Source: Cristatella mucedo (taxonomy: Eukaryota > Bryozoa > Phylactolaemata > Cristatellidae). From it: a stretch of 64,000 nucleotides of DNA. The position numbers were made by a program, and so were the translations under genes. Positions 50,622-60,649 of the stretch are shown here, piece by piece. The stretch lies in NCBI GenBank assembly GCA_009760855.2, contig WPIO01000050.1, forward strand, positions 1,111,001 to 1,175,000, read 5' to 3'. Position 1 is the first letter of the stretch. Every line of letters begins with the position of its first letter. The notes beneath the pieces were generated by a model. That model did no database searches, was not told the origin of the DNA, and saw nothing but the letters and a program-made list of their open reading frames with translations.

Positions 50622-50718
50622 CGACTAAATAGGGCTCGAACGCCAAGGGTCACGACTAAATAGGGCTCGAACGCCAAGGGTCACGACTAAATAGGACTCG
50701 AACGACAAGGGTCATGAC
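50622..50718. repeat. 31-bp minisatellite, three copies
   Basis: CGACTAAATAGGGCTCGAAC begins at 50622, 50653 and 50684. The unit ends GCCAAGGGTCA. Confidence 0.95.
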
Positions 50719-50719
50719 T

Positions 50720-51170
50720 AGCGGCGCCCGCCCAGGCTCCAGGTGGCTCGGCGCCAACGCCGGGTGCGCGCGACTTCGCTCAGAGGTGGCCCTGCTCTCT
50801 ACCCGGAAACGGTCCTCTTTCCAGCCAACCCCTCACTTGCACTCATGAGGTCACTTGGTGCAGTAAGCGCAGCTGCCGATTCCTCATTCCTAAAAAAAAG
50901 ATACTGCTTTTGTTCTCTAACCGAGAAACACGAGAACTAAGCTGAACTCTGACCGAGTGCGCGTATGCGAACCTGTCCGACGTTCGCGTCTCGCGAGCCC
51001 TCCAGCCGAACGCCAAAACTCGGAGCTCGTGCAGTTGCCGCTAGGCGGCGCAATAAGCGGCCGTCTGATAGGCGGCGCGAGTGGGCGCGCCAGCGCTGCT
51101 CCGTGCCCGGCAAAAACGCACAAACCCGTTAGCTTGGAGGTCCTACGAATAACTTATATTCGGCTGCGAT
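50720..51170. other. GC-rich sequence, no gene recognised
   Basis: CpG-rich, with short frames on both strands. No family was recognised. Confidence 0.4.
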
Positions 51171-51485
51171 ACACCGCGATACAGCTGCCACTTACTGTCA
51201 GATACGTGCGGGTTTGATTCCTACTTGTACAGAATAGCGGGTTTCGGGCTTACTCGCCAACTTTCACGCAAATGTGCACCCACCCGTTCTCCTCGTGTCG
51301 TCGCCTAAAATGGCCCTCGTCCGGCTGCATTTTTGCACCTTTGCACTGCGATACAGATGGAATTTCCACGAAAAGCTTTTCGCGACCTCGGATTGAATAC
51401 TAAAATATAGAGAACAGTATGCCACGTTTACGTCCTAAATTGCATGCGGTTTCGCTGGCGCGTTCTCACCGGCTATTACTTTGTC

Positions 51486-51612
51486 GTAATAGCCCACGAG
51501 TTAAGGTTACGGTTACGGTCACTTAATAGCCTGCGAGTTAAGGTTACGTTTACAATTACGTAATAACCCATGAGTTAAGGTTATGGTTACGTAATAGCCC
51601 GCGAGTTAAGGT
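51486..51612. repeat. Minisatellite of about 37 bp inside the satellite region
   Basis: TAATAGCCCACGAGTTAAGG-type units begin at 51487, 51524, 51561 and 51592. Confidence 0.88.
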
Positions 51613-51765
51613 AGTCGCTCTTCACGACCGATGTAGTGGGTTCAAATCCTGCAGTCGGAAATCCTTAATTGAAAACTGCCACTGGTGGTGAAAGCCGTCA
51701 AAGTTCCTCCGCTGTTTTAAAAATGAGGCTGTTAAATCAGCTAGGTATTTTTATTTTGTTGCTAC
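51605..51765 (+). mobile_element. SINE1 inserted beside the minisatellite
   Basis: Partial head (GTAGTCGCTCTTCACGACCG), B box GTGGGTTCAAATCCTGCAG, the CCACTGGTGGTGAAAGCCGT body and a GAGGCTGTTAAATCAGCTAG tail. The first part of the tRNA head is lost at the junction with the repeat. Confidence 0.8.
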
Positions 51766-53449
51766 GGTCTCGGCTGGTCCTGCCCGAAGGCAGCCTAAAA
51801 CACTTGAACTGAAATAACGCTTCGCTTTGTGCTAAAGGCTTCGCGCCAGTGCAATTGTATTTTCTTATGATAACATTATATGCACCGGTGTTGCACGTTC
51901 ACCCGCATGGTTTCATGCGGTCATCCTAGCACGTCCTCATGCTATGGCCTCTAGTGTCCCGACCCAGATAGCACAGCTAAACGATGGAACTGCTGTGCAG
52001 ATTCCATTTCTAAAAAAAGCTTCACGAAACTGGCGCTATCCTTTCAAACGATAGACAATAGTGTTCCAAGTTTACCCACCACATGCAATCGCCCTTTCGC
52101 GTTCTAATGCTGTGGTCTCCGACGGCCTGGGTCAGCCAGCCTCCGCGCATAGCGTAATAGAACTGCGATCCAGCTGCCATTTCCACAACTAGTGCTGCGA
52201 AACTGCAGTTTTGATTCAAAATTAATAGAAAATTGCTCCGGATTTACCTATTCAAAAGTTCATGCAATTGCGTGCGCCCGTTCTCACGCAATGGCCTCCA
52301 ATGTTCCGGGCTGCCGCAAAATTACGAACACCGATGCAGCTGCCATTTCCACAACAGGCTTCATGCAACTGCGGCTCTGATTACACTGCAGAGCCAACTG
52401 CAATCCGGTTTTACTCAGAAAATTTCGTGCACTTTTGTATTCGCGTTCCTAAGCTATGGTCTTGGCCAGCCAGCCTCCCCGCATAGTTGAACGCCGATAC
52501 CGCTGCAATTTCCACATTAACCATTGTCCAGTGATTTTGATTATACATTTTGACGGCAGTGGTCCGGGCTTACCGATCAAATTTCATAGCACAGCGGAAG
52601 TGTTTTCTAATGCTATGGCCTCCAACGGTCCTGGCCAGCCAGCCCTGGATATAATCGAACTGCAATAAAGCTGCCGTTTCCACAATGGGCGTCTGGCAAC
52701 TGGTTTTGATTTCACTTTATGAAAAACGATGCTCCGTTTAAAAGCGCAATTCCATCGCATTGCGCATGATCTTTCTCATTGTGGGAATTCCGATGGCCCG
52801 AACCAGAAAGCCTCCTTCCTTGTCCGAACACTAATACGTCTGCCATTTCCACAGTAGGCGTTGCTCAACTTCGGTTTTTATTCCAAGTTTTAGAAAACAG
52901 TTTCCCCGGGTGCATTTTCAGCAATTCATGCGACCGGGCACGTGCATTTTAGGCTATTCAAATTGGAGTTACGTGAAGCTTTTTTGCGGAAATGGCAACT
53001 TTATTACAGTTTAAATGTTTTGGGCTGCAATTTGGGCAGGGCTTTCCAAGACCACAGCGTGAGTACGCGCCAGCGAAATCACGCAAAATTTAGTAGATAT
53101 GCTTGGCGCACAGCTCTCCATAATTGAGAATCGAAATCCCAGTTGTGCAAAGTATTTCGTCGAAATGGGAGCTGCATCGCAGTTCTAATGTGTAAAAAGG
53201 CTGGCTCGGAACGGGCCATTTTAGGCCATTGCTCGATAACGGGGGCACAGATGTATGAATTTTAATGGGTAAACATGTAACACTATTCTGTATTCGCGCT
53301 GGTGTGAATTCATCGCTCCCGGTGAATGCAATTGAATTGATCTGCTCATTTCTGGTGCGACGCATTGCAATAGGAGGCCATTTTCGGCATTTGAGAGCAA
53401 GGAATGTGAGGCCGTCATGGCAGCTCTGAGCCCTGCATACGAATGGACA

Positions 53450-53860
53450 ACGAATAATAATAATAATAATATTGCACTTGATAAAGCGCCCTCAGAGAAC
53501 TTAATCTCTTTCTAGGCGCTTTACATTTGCTGCAAAGTGATATGCAATAGAATAGTAAGTAAAATCATGCTTGAAAAACAAACGAAATGAATAATATGGT
53601 TAGGGGTGACATGCACAGGGTCAGCATGCAAATTTGGTTAGTGGCAGCATGCACAGTGTCAGCACGCATAAGCACATCAAGGACGAATCAAAGGGACCCA
53701 CTAAATGCTGTCCTAAATAGGTGTGTTTTTAAGTTTCTTTTAAATGTGGTCAGGTCAGGGGATGTTCTGACGCAGGTCGGGAGGGAGTTCCAGGCTTTGG
53801 GAGCATACGAGCTAAATGCACGGTCTCCAAAGGATTTAAGGTTTGTACGAGGTATAAGGA
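53450..53860 (-). mobile_element. L2-A LINE 3' end
   Basis: (AAT)n, the stem-tail, the full 3' untranslated region and the C-terminal frame (down to [13 protein letters not shown]) on the minus strand. The match ends near 53860, where unrelated sequence begins. Confidence 0.92.
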
Positions 53861-53984
53861 TCTGGTCGAAGGGTAGGGAATTGCTCCAAGGCGAGCATGC
53901 TTGGACGAAATCGGATGCGATTCGTGAAATTGCCCGAATGCTAAATCACTCAAGAGAAAATGCGGCAGCAAGAAAATAGAAGGA

Positions 53985-54060
53985 GGAAGGGAGGGATTAG
54001 GAGAGATTAGGAGGGATTAGGGGGATTAGGAGGGATTAAGGGGGATATGGGATGAGGAGG
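53985..54060. repeat. G-rich GGGATTAGGA repeat
   Basis: GGGATTAGGA and close variants repeat about six times, with runs of three to five G that could form a G-quadruplex. Confidence 0.85.
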
Positions 54061-54474
54061 AAGCAAAGGACAATGATGAAAAAAGTTACGGCACCGCCCC
54101 CACATTCAACATCAATTCCAGTTTGCTGACAGCGAACCGGGGAACATTTCAGATCGATATGAAGGGGTGAGAAAAGTTGTATGAGATTGTCGTGGAAAAA
54201 CCCTTAATCTCACTTGAAAAAAAATTATTTTAAATATCATAAAACATTAACATTAAAAAAAATTTGGAATGCCGACAAACCCCCCTACCTGCAAATAAAA
54301 AAAAAACTCAGTTACAATGCAGATGGCACTGAAAAGCTATGCCTGTGCACTTGACTCAAGGGCACTAAATTATGGAATACAACCCGAGCATATTAAGCTC
54401 CAGACAATTGAGAAGATATTTACCGGCTTAGCTGGCTCCAATTACTTTAGTACGCTGAATGCAGTATTTGAATA
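54061..54474. other. AT-rich, no gene recognised
   Basis: Several A-runs (54220-54310). Nothing else was seen. Confidence 0.4.
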
Positions 54475-54476
54475 AC

Positions 54477-54560
54477 TTATAATAATAATGCACTTGATAA
54501 AGTGCCCTCAGAGAACTTAATCTCTTTGTAAATGTTTTTACATTTGCTGCAAACTTAGTC
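54477..54560 (-). mobile_element. L2-A tail fragment
   Basis: AATAATGCACTTGATAAAGT and then GAGAACTTAATCTCTTTGTA, the complement of the L2-A end. Confidence 0.75.
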
Positions 54561-54854
54561 CATAAGATCGGGAAAAATAGCTCTCCACAGTGGATGCACT
54601 CATCATGTTCAATCCTAATCTGCTGTACATCGATGGCGAGCGGGTAGACTTAGCTGGGAGTGGATTACAGCTGCACTCCATCAGACACTAACGGCTTGCG
54701 AAAAATGTGAAGTGCGCAGACGAGCGACAGCTGCCGACACAAAGCTCTATAGCATAGTTTTCATTCCTTACGGCAGAGTGGTCAGATGTTCGCCGACCGA
54801 TGCCTGCTTATTGAAGTCCTTGCTGGGGTATTCGTAGTGATGTGTCAAACCATA

Positions 54855-55080
54855 GTAGTAATATAATGATACATTTGTATAGCATCCTCAGAGAACTCGC
54901 AATTTCTTTCTCGGCACTTAACGTATGTTGCAAAGGAAGAAGCATGCTCGAATGGTTATGGTCTGTCTGCCAGTACTGTAAGATGTTACAGATGGGGGCA
55001 GAACTCTGCAGAGCTAGGCTGGTTTTTTCGCAATCAACTGCTACATTACACCACATCTCTCCTGCCTGGACTGAATCTCT
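54855..55080. mobile_element. Two small L2-type fragments in opposite orientation
   Basis: 54855-54960 is a worn L2-A tail on the minus strand. 54990-55065 is a reverse-transcriptase fragment (GGGCAGAACTCTGCAGAGCT) on the plus strand. Confidence 0.5.
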
Positions 55081-55700
55081 ATCAATCAATCAGCTGCATG
55101 GTCCTGTCACTCGTTTGTAGGTTAATCAGTTCTCTTACTCCGACTTAATTATCCAAGATGCTAACTCCTCAGGTTTTCCCGTCGAGCCATCGTCCTCTGA
55201 CTCTGGCTATTTAGCTACGCCTCTTGCCCTTCTCGAATCCATCGGTGACCTTTAGCTTTTAGCTCCTATGGGTGTACAGCCAGGTACTTATTCTCAAGCC
55301 ACTCAGATCATGACTTATCCCCCCGACTTATCACTTACAGCCAAGCTAAAAACCAGCCACTTCCTTGCAGCATTAGCTTCGCCAATATCGCAAATCGTCT
55401 TTAATGGGCTTATGAGTGCAGCAATTATGCAACATAAATAAGTTACCACCAATCAGCTGATATTATTCCTTTAAAGCTATCGTGGAGTACGAATAATAGT
55501 AATAGCATGACAATAATAAGCCATTTGTAGCACCCAAGGAAAACTAGGTCTTTCTGCTCACTGTACAAGTGCTGGAAAGGAATCGCACCAACTGTTTAAT
55601 TAATCGTTATATGCAGGCATTTCAGCATGCATGAACACATTAAGAGAATGTTTATGGTTTGAGACTTTTTAATTAAATATAAAGCTAAAATGCACAACAC
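55081..55700. other. No gene recognised
   Basis: Possibly very old LINE-derived sequence in the first 250 bp (cysteine-poor frames with many stops). Otherwise nothing. Confidence 0.35.
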
Positions 55701-55707
55701 AGAAGAG

Positions 55708-56258
55708 TTGATAATAATGCACTTGATAAAGCACCCTCAGAGAACTCAATCTCTTTCTAGGTGCTTTACATTGGCTGCAAAGGGAAATGCAATTGAATGG
55801 TGAGTAATATCATGCTTGATAAGCAACATGAATAACATGGTTAGGGGTGGCATGCACAGGGTCAGCATGCAAATGTGGTTAGTGGTAGCATGCAGTGTCA
55901 GCACGCATATAATGTAATGTATATCCGACTGTAACTCCACAAAGTCATAGAGACCATGTGGGTGTTACGCAGGAAAGTTTTTATAGCGAAATCACAGCAC
56001 AAGCGGCTTTTGGTATGCATTCGGTAGCCAACAGACTTCGTCTCACGCAACAAAGAGAAAGTGGGAAGCATAGCAGAGTCAGGAGAGCAGTTGAGGTTGT
56101 GAGTAGCATGGAAGTAGCAGCTCAGGACCACTGAAAAGGATCAGCCATAGTCGGCAGTAGGCACGCATAAGCGCATGAAGGACGAATCGCAGGGACCCAC
56201 CGAATGCTGTCCTAAATAGGTGTGTTTTTAAGTTCTTTTCAAATGCATGCTGAATTCT
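55708..56258 (-). mobile_element. L2-A LINE 3' end interrupted by a nested L2-B
   Basis: The L2-A tail and 3' untranslated region run from 55708 to 55909 and resume at 56161-56258 exactly where they stopped. The sequence between is L2-B, and GCACGCATA is repeated on both sides (55901-55909 and 56161-56169). Confidence 0.93.
55910..56160 (-). mobile_element. L2-B LINE 3' fragment nested in L2-A
   Basis: TAATGTAATGTATATCCGAC through GCCATAGTCGGCAGTAG is the complement of the L2-B end, 251 bp long. It is flanked by a 9-bp direct repeat of the L2-A target. Confidence 0.93.
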
Positions 56259-56378
56259 CTCCATTCTATGTTCAATGTGGTCGTTAATTTCCATGCGTAA
56301 GTGGTCACTGAATGGCTTGTTTATTGCAGCATCAAGAGTCTGGAGATAGGCAGTCATTCCGGGAGGAAAAGTACTCAT
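56230..56378 (-). pseudogene. pogo/Tigger-type DDE transposase fragment joined to an L2-A end
   Basis: The minus-strand frame reads MSTFPPGMTAYLQTLDAAIN, KPFSDHLRMEINDHIEHRM and ERIQHAF. P-P-G-x-T-x-x-L-Q-x-L-D-x-x-I-N-K-P-F is the signature found near the last catalytic residue in pogo-class DDE transposases and jerky-type proteins. It continues in frame into the L2-A C-terminal end EKNLKTHLFRTAFGG. No other part of a pogo element is seen. Confidence 0.6.
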
Positions 56379-56770
56379 TACTATTTATGCAGTACTCCGA
56401 TCCGGCGTTGCACAACCCGGCTGCTTCCGTCCTCTTTCTCAGTATCCGACCGCCGCTGGATACCGTGCGACCGCAGCTGTCGCAAAGTCTGCTGCAACAG
56501 CTGCTCCCAGCTTGCACACAGAAGCTGCCGATAGGGCCCATTTTCGGAGTAGGGCTAACATCCCCGGTTATTGTTAGCACCCTAGGGTTGATTTCTGATG
56601 TAGGTCCTATTTTCGGGGAATACGTCGTGACGAACATTTTCAGCGAGCGGAAATCTTTGATTGCATTCCTTCCCACCACAAAGAACATGCCGATTGGTTA
56701 CGGACTTCCTGCGGCAGCCACTTTGCTGCAGAGCCACTTAGTGAGGGCTCCACTGCCTCTTAGTGAGCAA
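56379..56770. other. Open frame on both strands, not recognised
   Basis: The plus frame 56312-56812 (166 codons) includes SVLFLSIRPPLDTVRPQLSQ and LLQQLLPACTQKL. The minus frame 56332-56688 is also open. I cannot assign either. The sequence may be the rest of an unknown element between the pogo fragment and an L2-A tail. Confidence 0.3.
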
Positions 56771-56774
56771 GCGT

Positions 56775-56812
56775 TAATAATAATAATAACAATGCACTGG
56801 ATAAAGCGTTAG
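56775..56812 (-). mobile_element. L2-A extreme tail
   Basis: (AAT)n, then GCACTGGATAAAGCG. Only the last 35 bp are present. Confidence 0.6.
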
Positions 56813-57300
56813 CGCCTTGCTTGGCAGCATCGTCCGCGGTGTGCGAGCTACTGGCTGCTAGGCAGGATGGCAGCCAAGCTCACGAAAAGTAGGCGTTCGG
56901 CGTTCGTTGGTTACGCACGAAAAGCCCATGAGGGCAAGAAATAATGACTCCCAGCTGAAGTCGACGGGCAAGTGTAACTCACCAATTTCTTACTGGCTGA
57001 GATTGGCAAGGGGCATGTAATTAGACGCAGTCTAATGGCAATCAGCCAGACTGCTGAAAGCTGGACTTGCAACCTTCTAGCCTATGGGCAGTATGGAGCG
57101 ACCTGAAAGTCCGTGCCTACATCTCCACTGTCCACTAATTGTCCGGTTCAGTACAGGCAATCCATTGATATCACCTTTGTCGGATAGGAGTGGGACTGGC
57201 AGCCGCTGGTTAGTCTTTGAACAGTATAACCACAAGAAGCGGTCGAATCTCAAGTTCGTATCGTCACCTTGAGCACCTCTGGCCGACGAGAAGGCTGCTG
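56813..57300. other. No gene recognised
   Basis: Nothing supportable was seen. Confidence 0.4.
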
Positions 57301-57309
57301 ATTGAAGAT

Positions 57310-57690
57310 GCCTGCCTTTGGTAGCGGCTAAGTATCCACACTGAATTTGTGTTTGGTTACAGGAGGAAGATGTAGTAAAGCCAAATTATGCATTTCGCGG
57401 GCACGGCACGCTTTATGTGGACTCGCTGTAAAAAAACATATATCATCGCAGATTATATGCCAAGTGATGTCTTAATGGTTGGCAGCAGGACAGCAGATGT
57501 AATTGCATAAAAATTATGAAAGTGAGTATCCACATTCTAGAAACTGCAGAGCAAACGCTTTTGACGACAACAGTCTTTAAGCGTAGGAATGGAGTAGCAA
57601 ATTTATTGTTCATAGAGGGTCTTAGGGCATGGGGATGTTGAAATTGGTGCAGGACTTGATCTAGGTATGAAGTAGCCAAGCCATGTGACG
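57310..57690 (-). mobile_element. L2-C LINE relic, copy 1
   Basis: The minus strand encodes LDQVLHQFQHPHALRPSMNN and ATPFLRLKTVVVKS, a diverged relative of L2-B, followed by a 3' region (GTAGTAAAGCCAAATTATG) shared with the copy at 61150. Confidence 0.75.
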
Positions 57691-58017
57691 GAACGAAATT
57701 TCCGAGACGGCGTGCCCGCCGCGCTCGTCCGACTCCGTCGCCCGGCTATCGGGCGGACGACGCTCGTTCGGCTAACTGCGATTCCTTCGGGAGGCCAATG
57801 GACCGAAATCTAGAAATTTTTCTTATTCTCGTTCCACTCTCGTCGGGTCGTTCGGCTATCGGCGCTTCCTTCGGCAAGGCGAGGGAACGAAATTTCCGAG
57901 ACGGCGTGCCCGCCGCGCTCGTCCGAGTCCGTCGCCCGGCTGACGGGCAGGCGACGCTCGTTCGGCTAACTGCGATTCCTTCGGGAGGCCAATGGACCGA
58001 AATCTAGAAATTTTTCA
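57691..58017. repeat. 204-bp-spaced duplication of a GC-rich segment
   Basis: GAACGAAATTTCCGAGACGG to CCGAAATCTAGAAATTTTT occurs at 57691-57819 and again at 57895-58017, nearly identical. The segment contains the palindrome CGCCCGGCTATCGGGCG. The spacer carries a related TTCGGCTATCGGCG motif. Confidence 0.92.
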
Positions 58018-58882
58018 GCTCGAAATCTAGGTGTCATATTCCAAAGCGACCTCTCGTTAGACGACCACATCAGCTCCACAGTCAAATCAGCCTATTTTCA
58101 GCTTCATAACATTGCTAAAATTAGGGCTTGTTTAGATAAGGATACCACGTCCAAGTTGGTCCATGCATTCGTGACATCTCGTCTCGACTTCTGCATCTCA
58201 CTGCTTACTGGCCTACCAGCATGTGCGATCAGGTGATTGCAGCTGGTGCAAAACTCTGTAGCTAGGCTTGTCTGTCGTGAGCGTCGCAGTTGCCACATTA
58301 CTCCACTTCTCGCCGACCTGCACTGGCTACCAGTCAAGCAACGGATTGACTTCAAGGTCTTGTCGCTCACTTTTAGGTCTCTTCCTTCTATGGCTCCAGC
58401 CTATCTTTCAGATATACTACCCCATCAGGCCAAGCATCGTACCACTCGCTTTTCGGAATCCAACAGACTAGAAATACCTCGTACAAACCTTAAATCCTTT
58501 GGAGACCGTGCATTTAGCTCGTATGCTCCCAAAGCCTGGAACTCCCTCCCGACCTGCGTCAGAACATCCCCTGACCTGACCACATTTAAAAGAAACTTAA
58601 AAACACACCTATTTAGGACAGCATTTAGTGGGTCCCTTTGATTAGTCCTTGATGTGCTTATGCGTGCTGACACTGTGCATGCTGCCACTAACCACATTTG
58701 CATGCTGACCCTGTGCATGTCACCCCTAACCATATTATTCATTTTGTTTGTTTTTCAAGCATGATTTTACTTACTATTCTATTGCATATCACTTTGCAGC
58801 AAATGTAAAGCGCCTAGAAAGAGATTAAGTTCTCTGAGGGCGCTTTATCAAGTGCAATATTATTATTATTATTATTATTATA
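58018..58882 (+). mobile_element. L2-A LINE, 5'-truncated
   Basis: It starts at the SARNLGVIF segment and runs through the C-terminal frame (one stop near 58232 at the R-x-L-Q-L-V segment), the 3' untranslated region and a long (ATT)n. It is very similar to the copy at 31990. Its 5' end abuts the duplicated GC-rich segment exactly. Confidence 0.94.
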
Positions 58883-58909
58883 TGTAGCAGTTCAGTTTTA
58901 CCATCGTTC

Positions 58910-59075
58910 AGTTTAAAGAGCGCCAGTTTGGCCCAGTGGTTAAGGTGCTCACCCTGACTAAGATCAAGGTAACTGCATTTTATGACCGAGGTCGTGAGCT
59001 CGAGCTCGTAGTATATGTTATGTTCGTTATTAGAGATCAAGTTCTCTTAGAGAGCTTTAGAAATGAATAATACAG
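58910..59075 (+). mobile_element. SINE2, most complete copy
   Basis: Head GTTTGGCCCAGTGGTTAAGG and TGCTCACC (A box), B box GAGGTCGTGAGCTCGAGCTC, tail AGAGATCAAGTTCTCTTAGA and AGCTTTAGAAATGAATAAT. Confidence 0.75.
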
Positions 59076-59989
59076 GTATGTATATATAAGTATAGATGAA
59101 TATTTAAGGACATCGGCACCATAAAGGATCGAATGTCGGCAAGGCAAGCATTGAGTTTATCAGTTTCTCCAGCAGATTACTCAGGTTCACACGAAAAATA
59201 CAGCTGACTACCTCACCGTAGAAGCGACAGCTCATTCCATGAGCCCAAATCAGGATTACATTCCGTTGATCTATGGCCTGTAGCCTATAGGTTATCAGAA
59301 AGGATTAGAGACCATCACACCTAGCATGGTTTTGGGGGAATGGCTCGTAACCTGGCGACAGTCCTCAGAGGGAAACATCTACTAATATTCTCTGCAAGGA
59401 TTAGTTGTCATTGATTTATTATGTCAAAGCCTACAGCACCTGCACTGCACTGACCGGGCATACATCGGCTAGACGTTAGTTCAAGGATAGGAAAACTCAG
59501 CACAGAGAAGGTGTTTAAACAGCAGGCTGTTTAGCTATTCCACTAGCCCACGTTCTAGCCTAGCATCAGACACAGTCGTTTAGCACTCGTGCGATCTTAG
59601 TCTATTCATGAGGGCTACTTCGTCGCAGGTTGACGTATGTAGAGCTTAATCAATCCCTGCGGATTATTCATGCACCGGTCGACGGATGCAGAGCTGAATT
59701 TCTACTCCGACCGACAAGGCCAGCAACTTCTTGGTTAATTCATGCCAAGCAGAGCTACAGCTCCAGTAGTAGCCTCTTCGCGCCTACTGTTCCTCTATAG
59801 AAAATATATACTTGCGCCATTTCTACGTTTACAGACCGTTGCCGATAGAAGCGCTTAATTTGCATGTCTTAGACTGTATGACTAAGCAACTAAGTTCTGC
59901 AGGTTCCACTATCTGCAGACCATTTTAAATACTGAGGAGATAAATATTGCAGAGGTATTTATAAGGTTTCTAGACCATTTCGTCGCAGA
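59076..59989. other. No gene recognised
   Basis: AT-rich, no long open frames. A loosely repeated CGTCGCAGGTTGACG / CGGTCGACGGATGCAGAGCT motif appears at 59625-59700. Confidence 0.4.
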
Positions 59990-60430
59990 AAATTAATCCA
60001 GAGGACGTTTTATCCATTAACGATTCATCCACGGACGATTGATCTGCAGAAGGTTCATCCATTGACTGCTTATGCTTAAAAGAAACCCTAAACCCTAAAC
60101 TCTGAAACGTAAGCCTGACACTCCAAAGCCTAAACCCTATCCTAAATTGTATGCCCTAAACAGTAAGCCACAAACTGTATACCTTAAACCGATAAACATA
60201 AACCCTAAACCATAAGCCGTAAACCTTAAACCATAATCCCTAAGTCATAATCACTAAACTATAATCAAAGTTATTCGTTAGAAAATTTTCAAGTTTAGTC
60301 CTTCAACAGTTCCTTCCGTCAAATTTAATTATTATTCTGCATGAATCATCCGTGATAGAATCGTCCTCTGGATGAATATTCTGGGACGAGTAGTCCGTTG
60401 ATGAATCGTTCGAGGATGCAATGCCTGTAT
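59990..60430. repeat. Degenerate CCCTAAA array between inverted motifs
   Basis: From 60080 to 60265 many CCCTAAA-type heptamers and variants (AACCCTAAACCCTAAAC, CCATAA, CCTTAAA) form a degenerate telomere-like array. On the left, ATCCAGAGGACG and CGATTCATCCACGGACG (59997-60038) appear. On the right their complements CGTCCTCTGGAT and GTCCGTTGATGAATCG (60361-60410) appear. Confidence 0.75.
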
Positions 60431-60649
60431 GGCATTAGGAAGGACATTTTGTCATGTGCAGAAATTGGTAACAGTAATAGCTGTCTGTTTATCATTGCAG
60501 GAGAATAAATGATGGAGAGTGTGGGCTTTGAGGTGAGCAGGCCCGTGCAAATGAGCCTTGAGAGAAAACGAATCTGCCAAAGAGCACAATATTGCACCCA
60601 AACGAAGCCAGTAAGGTTAAATAAATTTATGTGGAAATCACCTAATAAG

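Larger units (their letters stand above)
51175..53440. repeat. Diverged satellite of about 168 bp, with an orientation switch
   Basis: The marker CTGCCATTTCCACA (with variants) recurs near 51186, 51357, 51992, 52171, 52339, 52502, 52668 and 52843. Between markers comes a shared order: TTTTGATT, an A-rich patch, CCGGGTTTAC, ATGCAATTGCG, CGCGTTCTCA, TGCTATGGCCTCC, GGCCAGCCAGCCTCC, ATAGTTGAACTGCGAT. From about 53050 to 53430 the same order is on the opposite strand (for example GAAATGGGAGCTGCATCGCA at 53162). Between 51486 and 51820 it is interrupted by a minisatellite and a SINE. Confidence 0.8.

Noticed and set aside
50350-50720. CRISPR-like regular repeats
   Set aside because: The repeats are contiguous without unique spacers and the window is eukaryotic. 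They are minisatellites.
56312-56812. 166-codon plus-strand frame as a host gene
   Set aside because: It overlaps an open minus frame, is bounded by transposon pieces and has no recognised domain.
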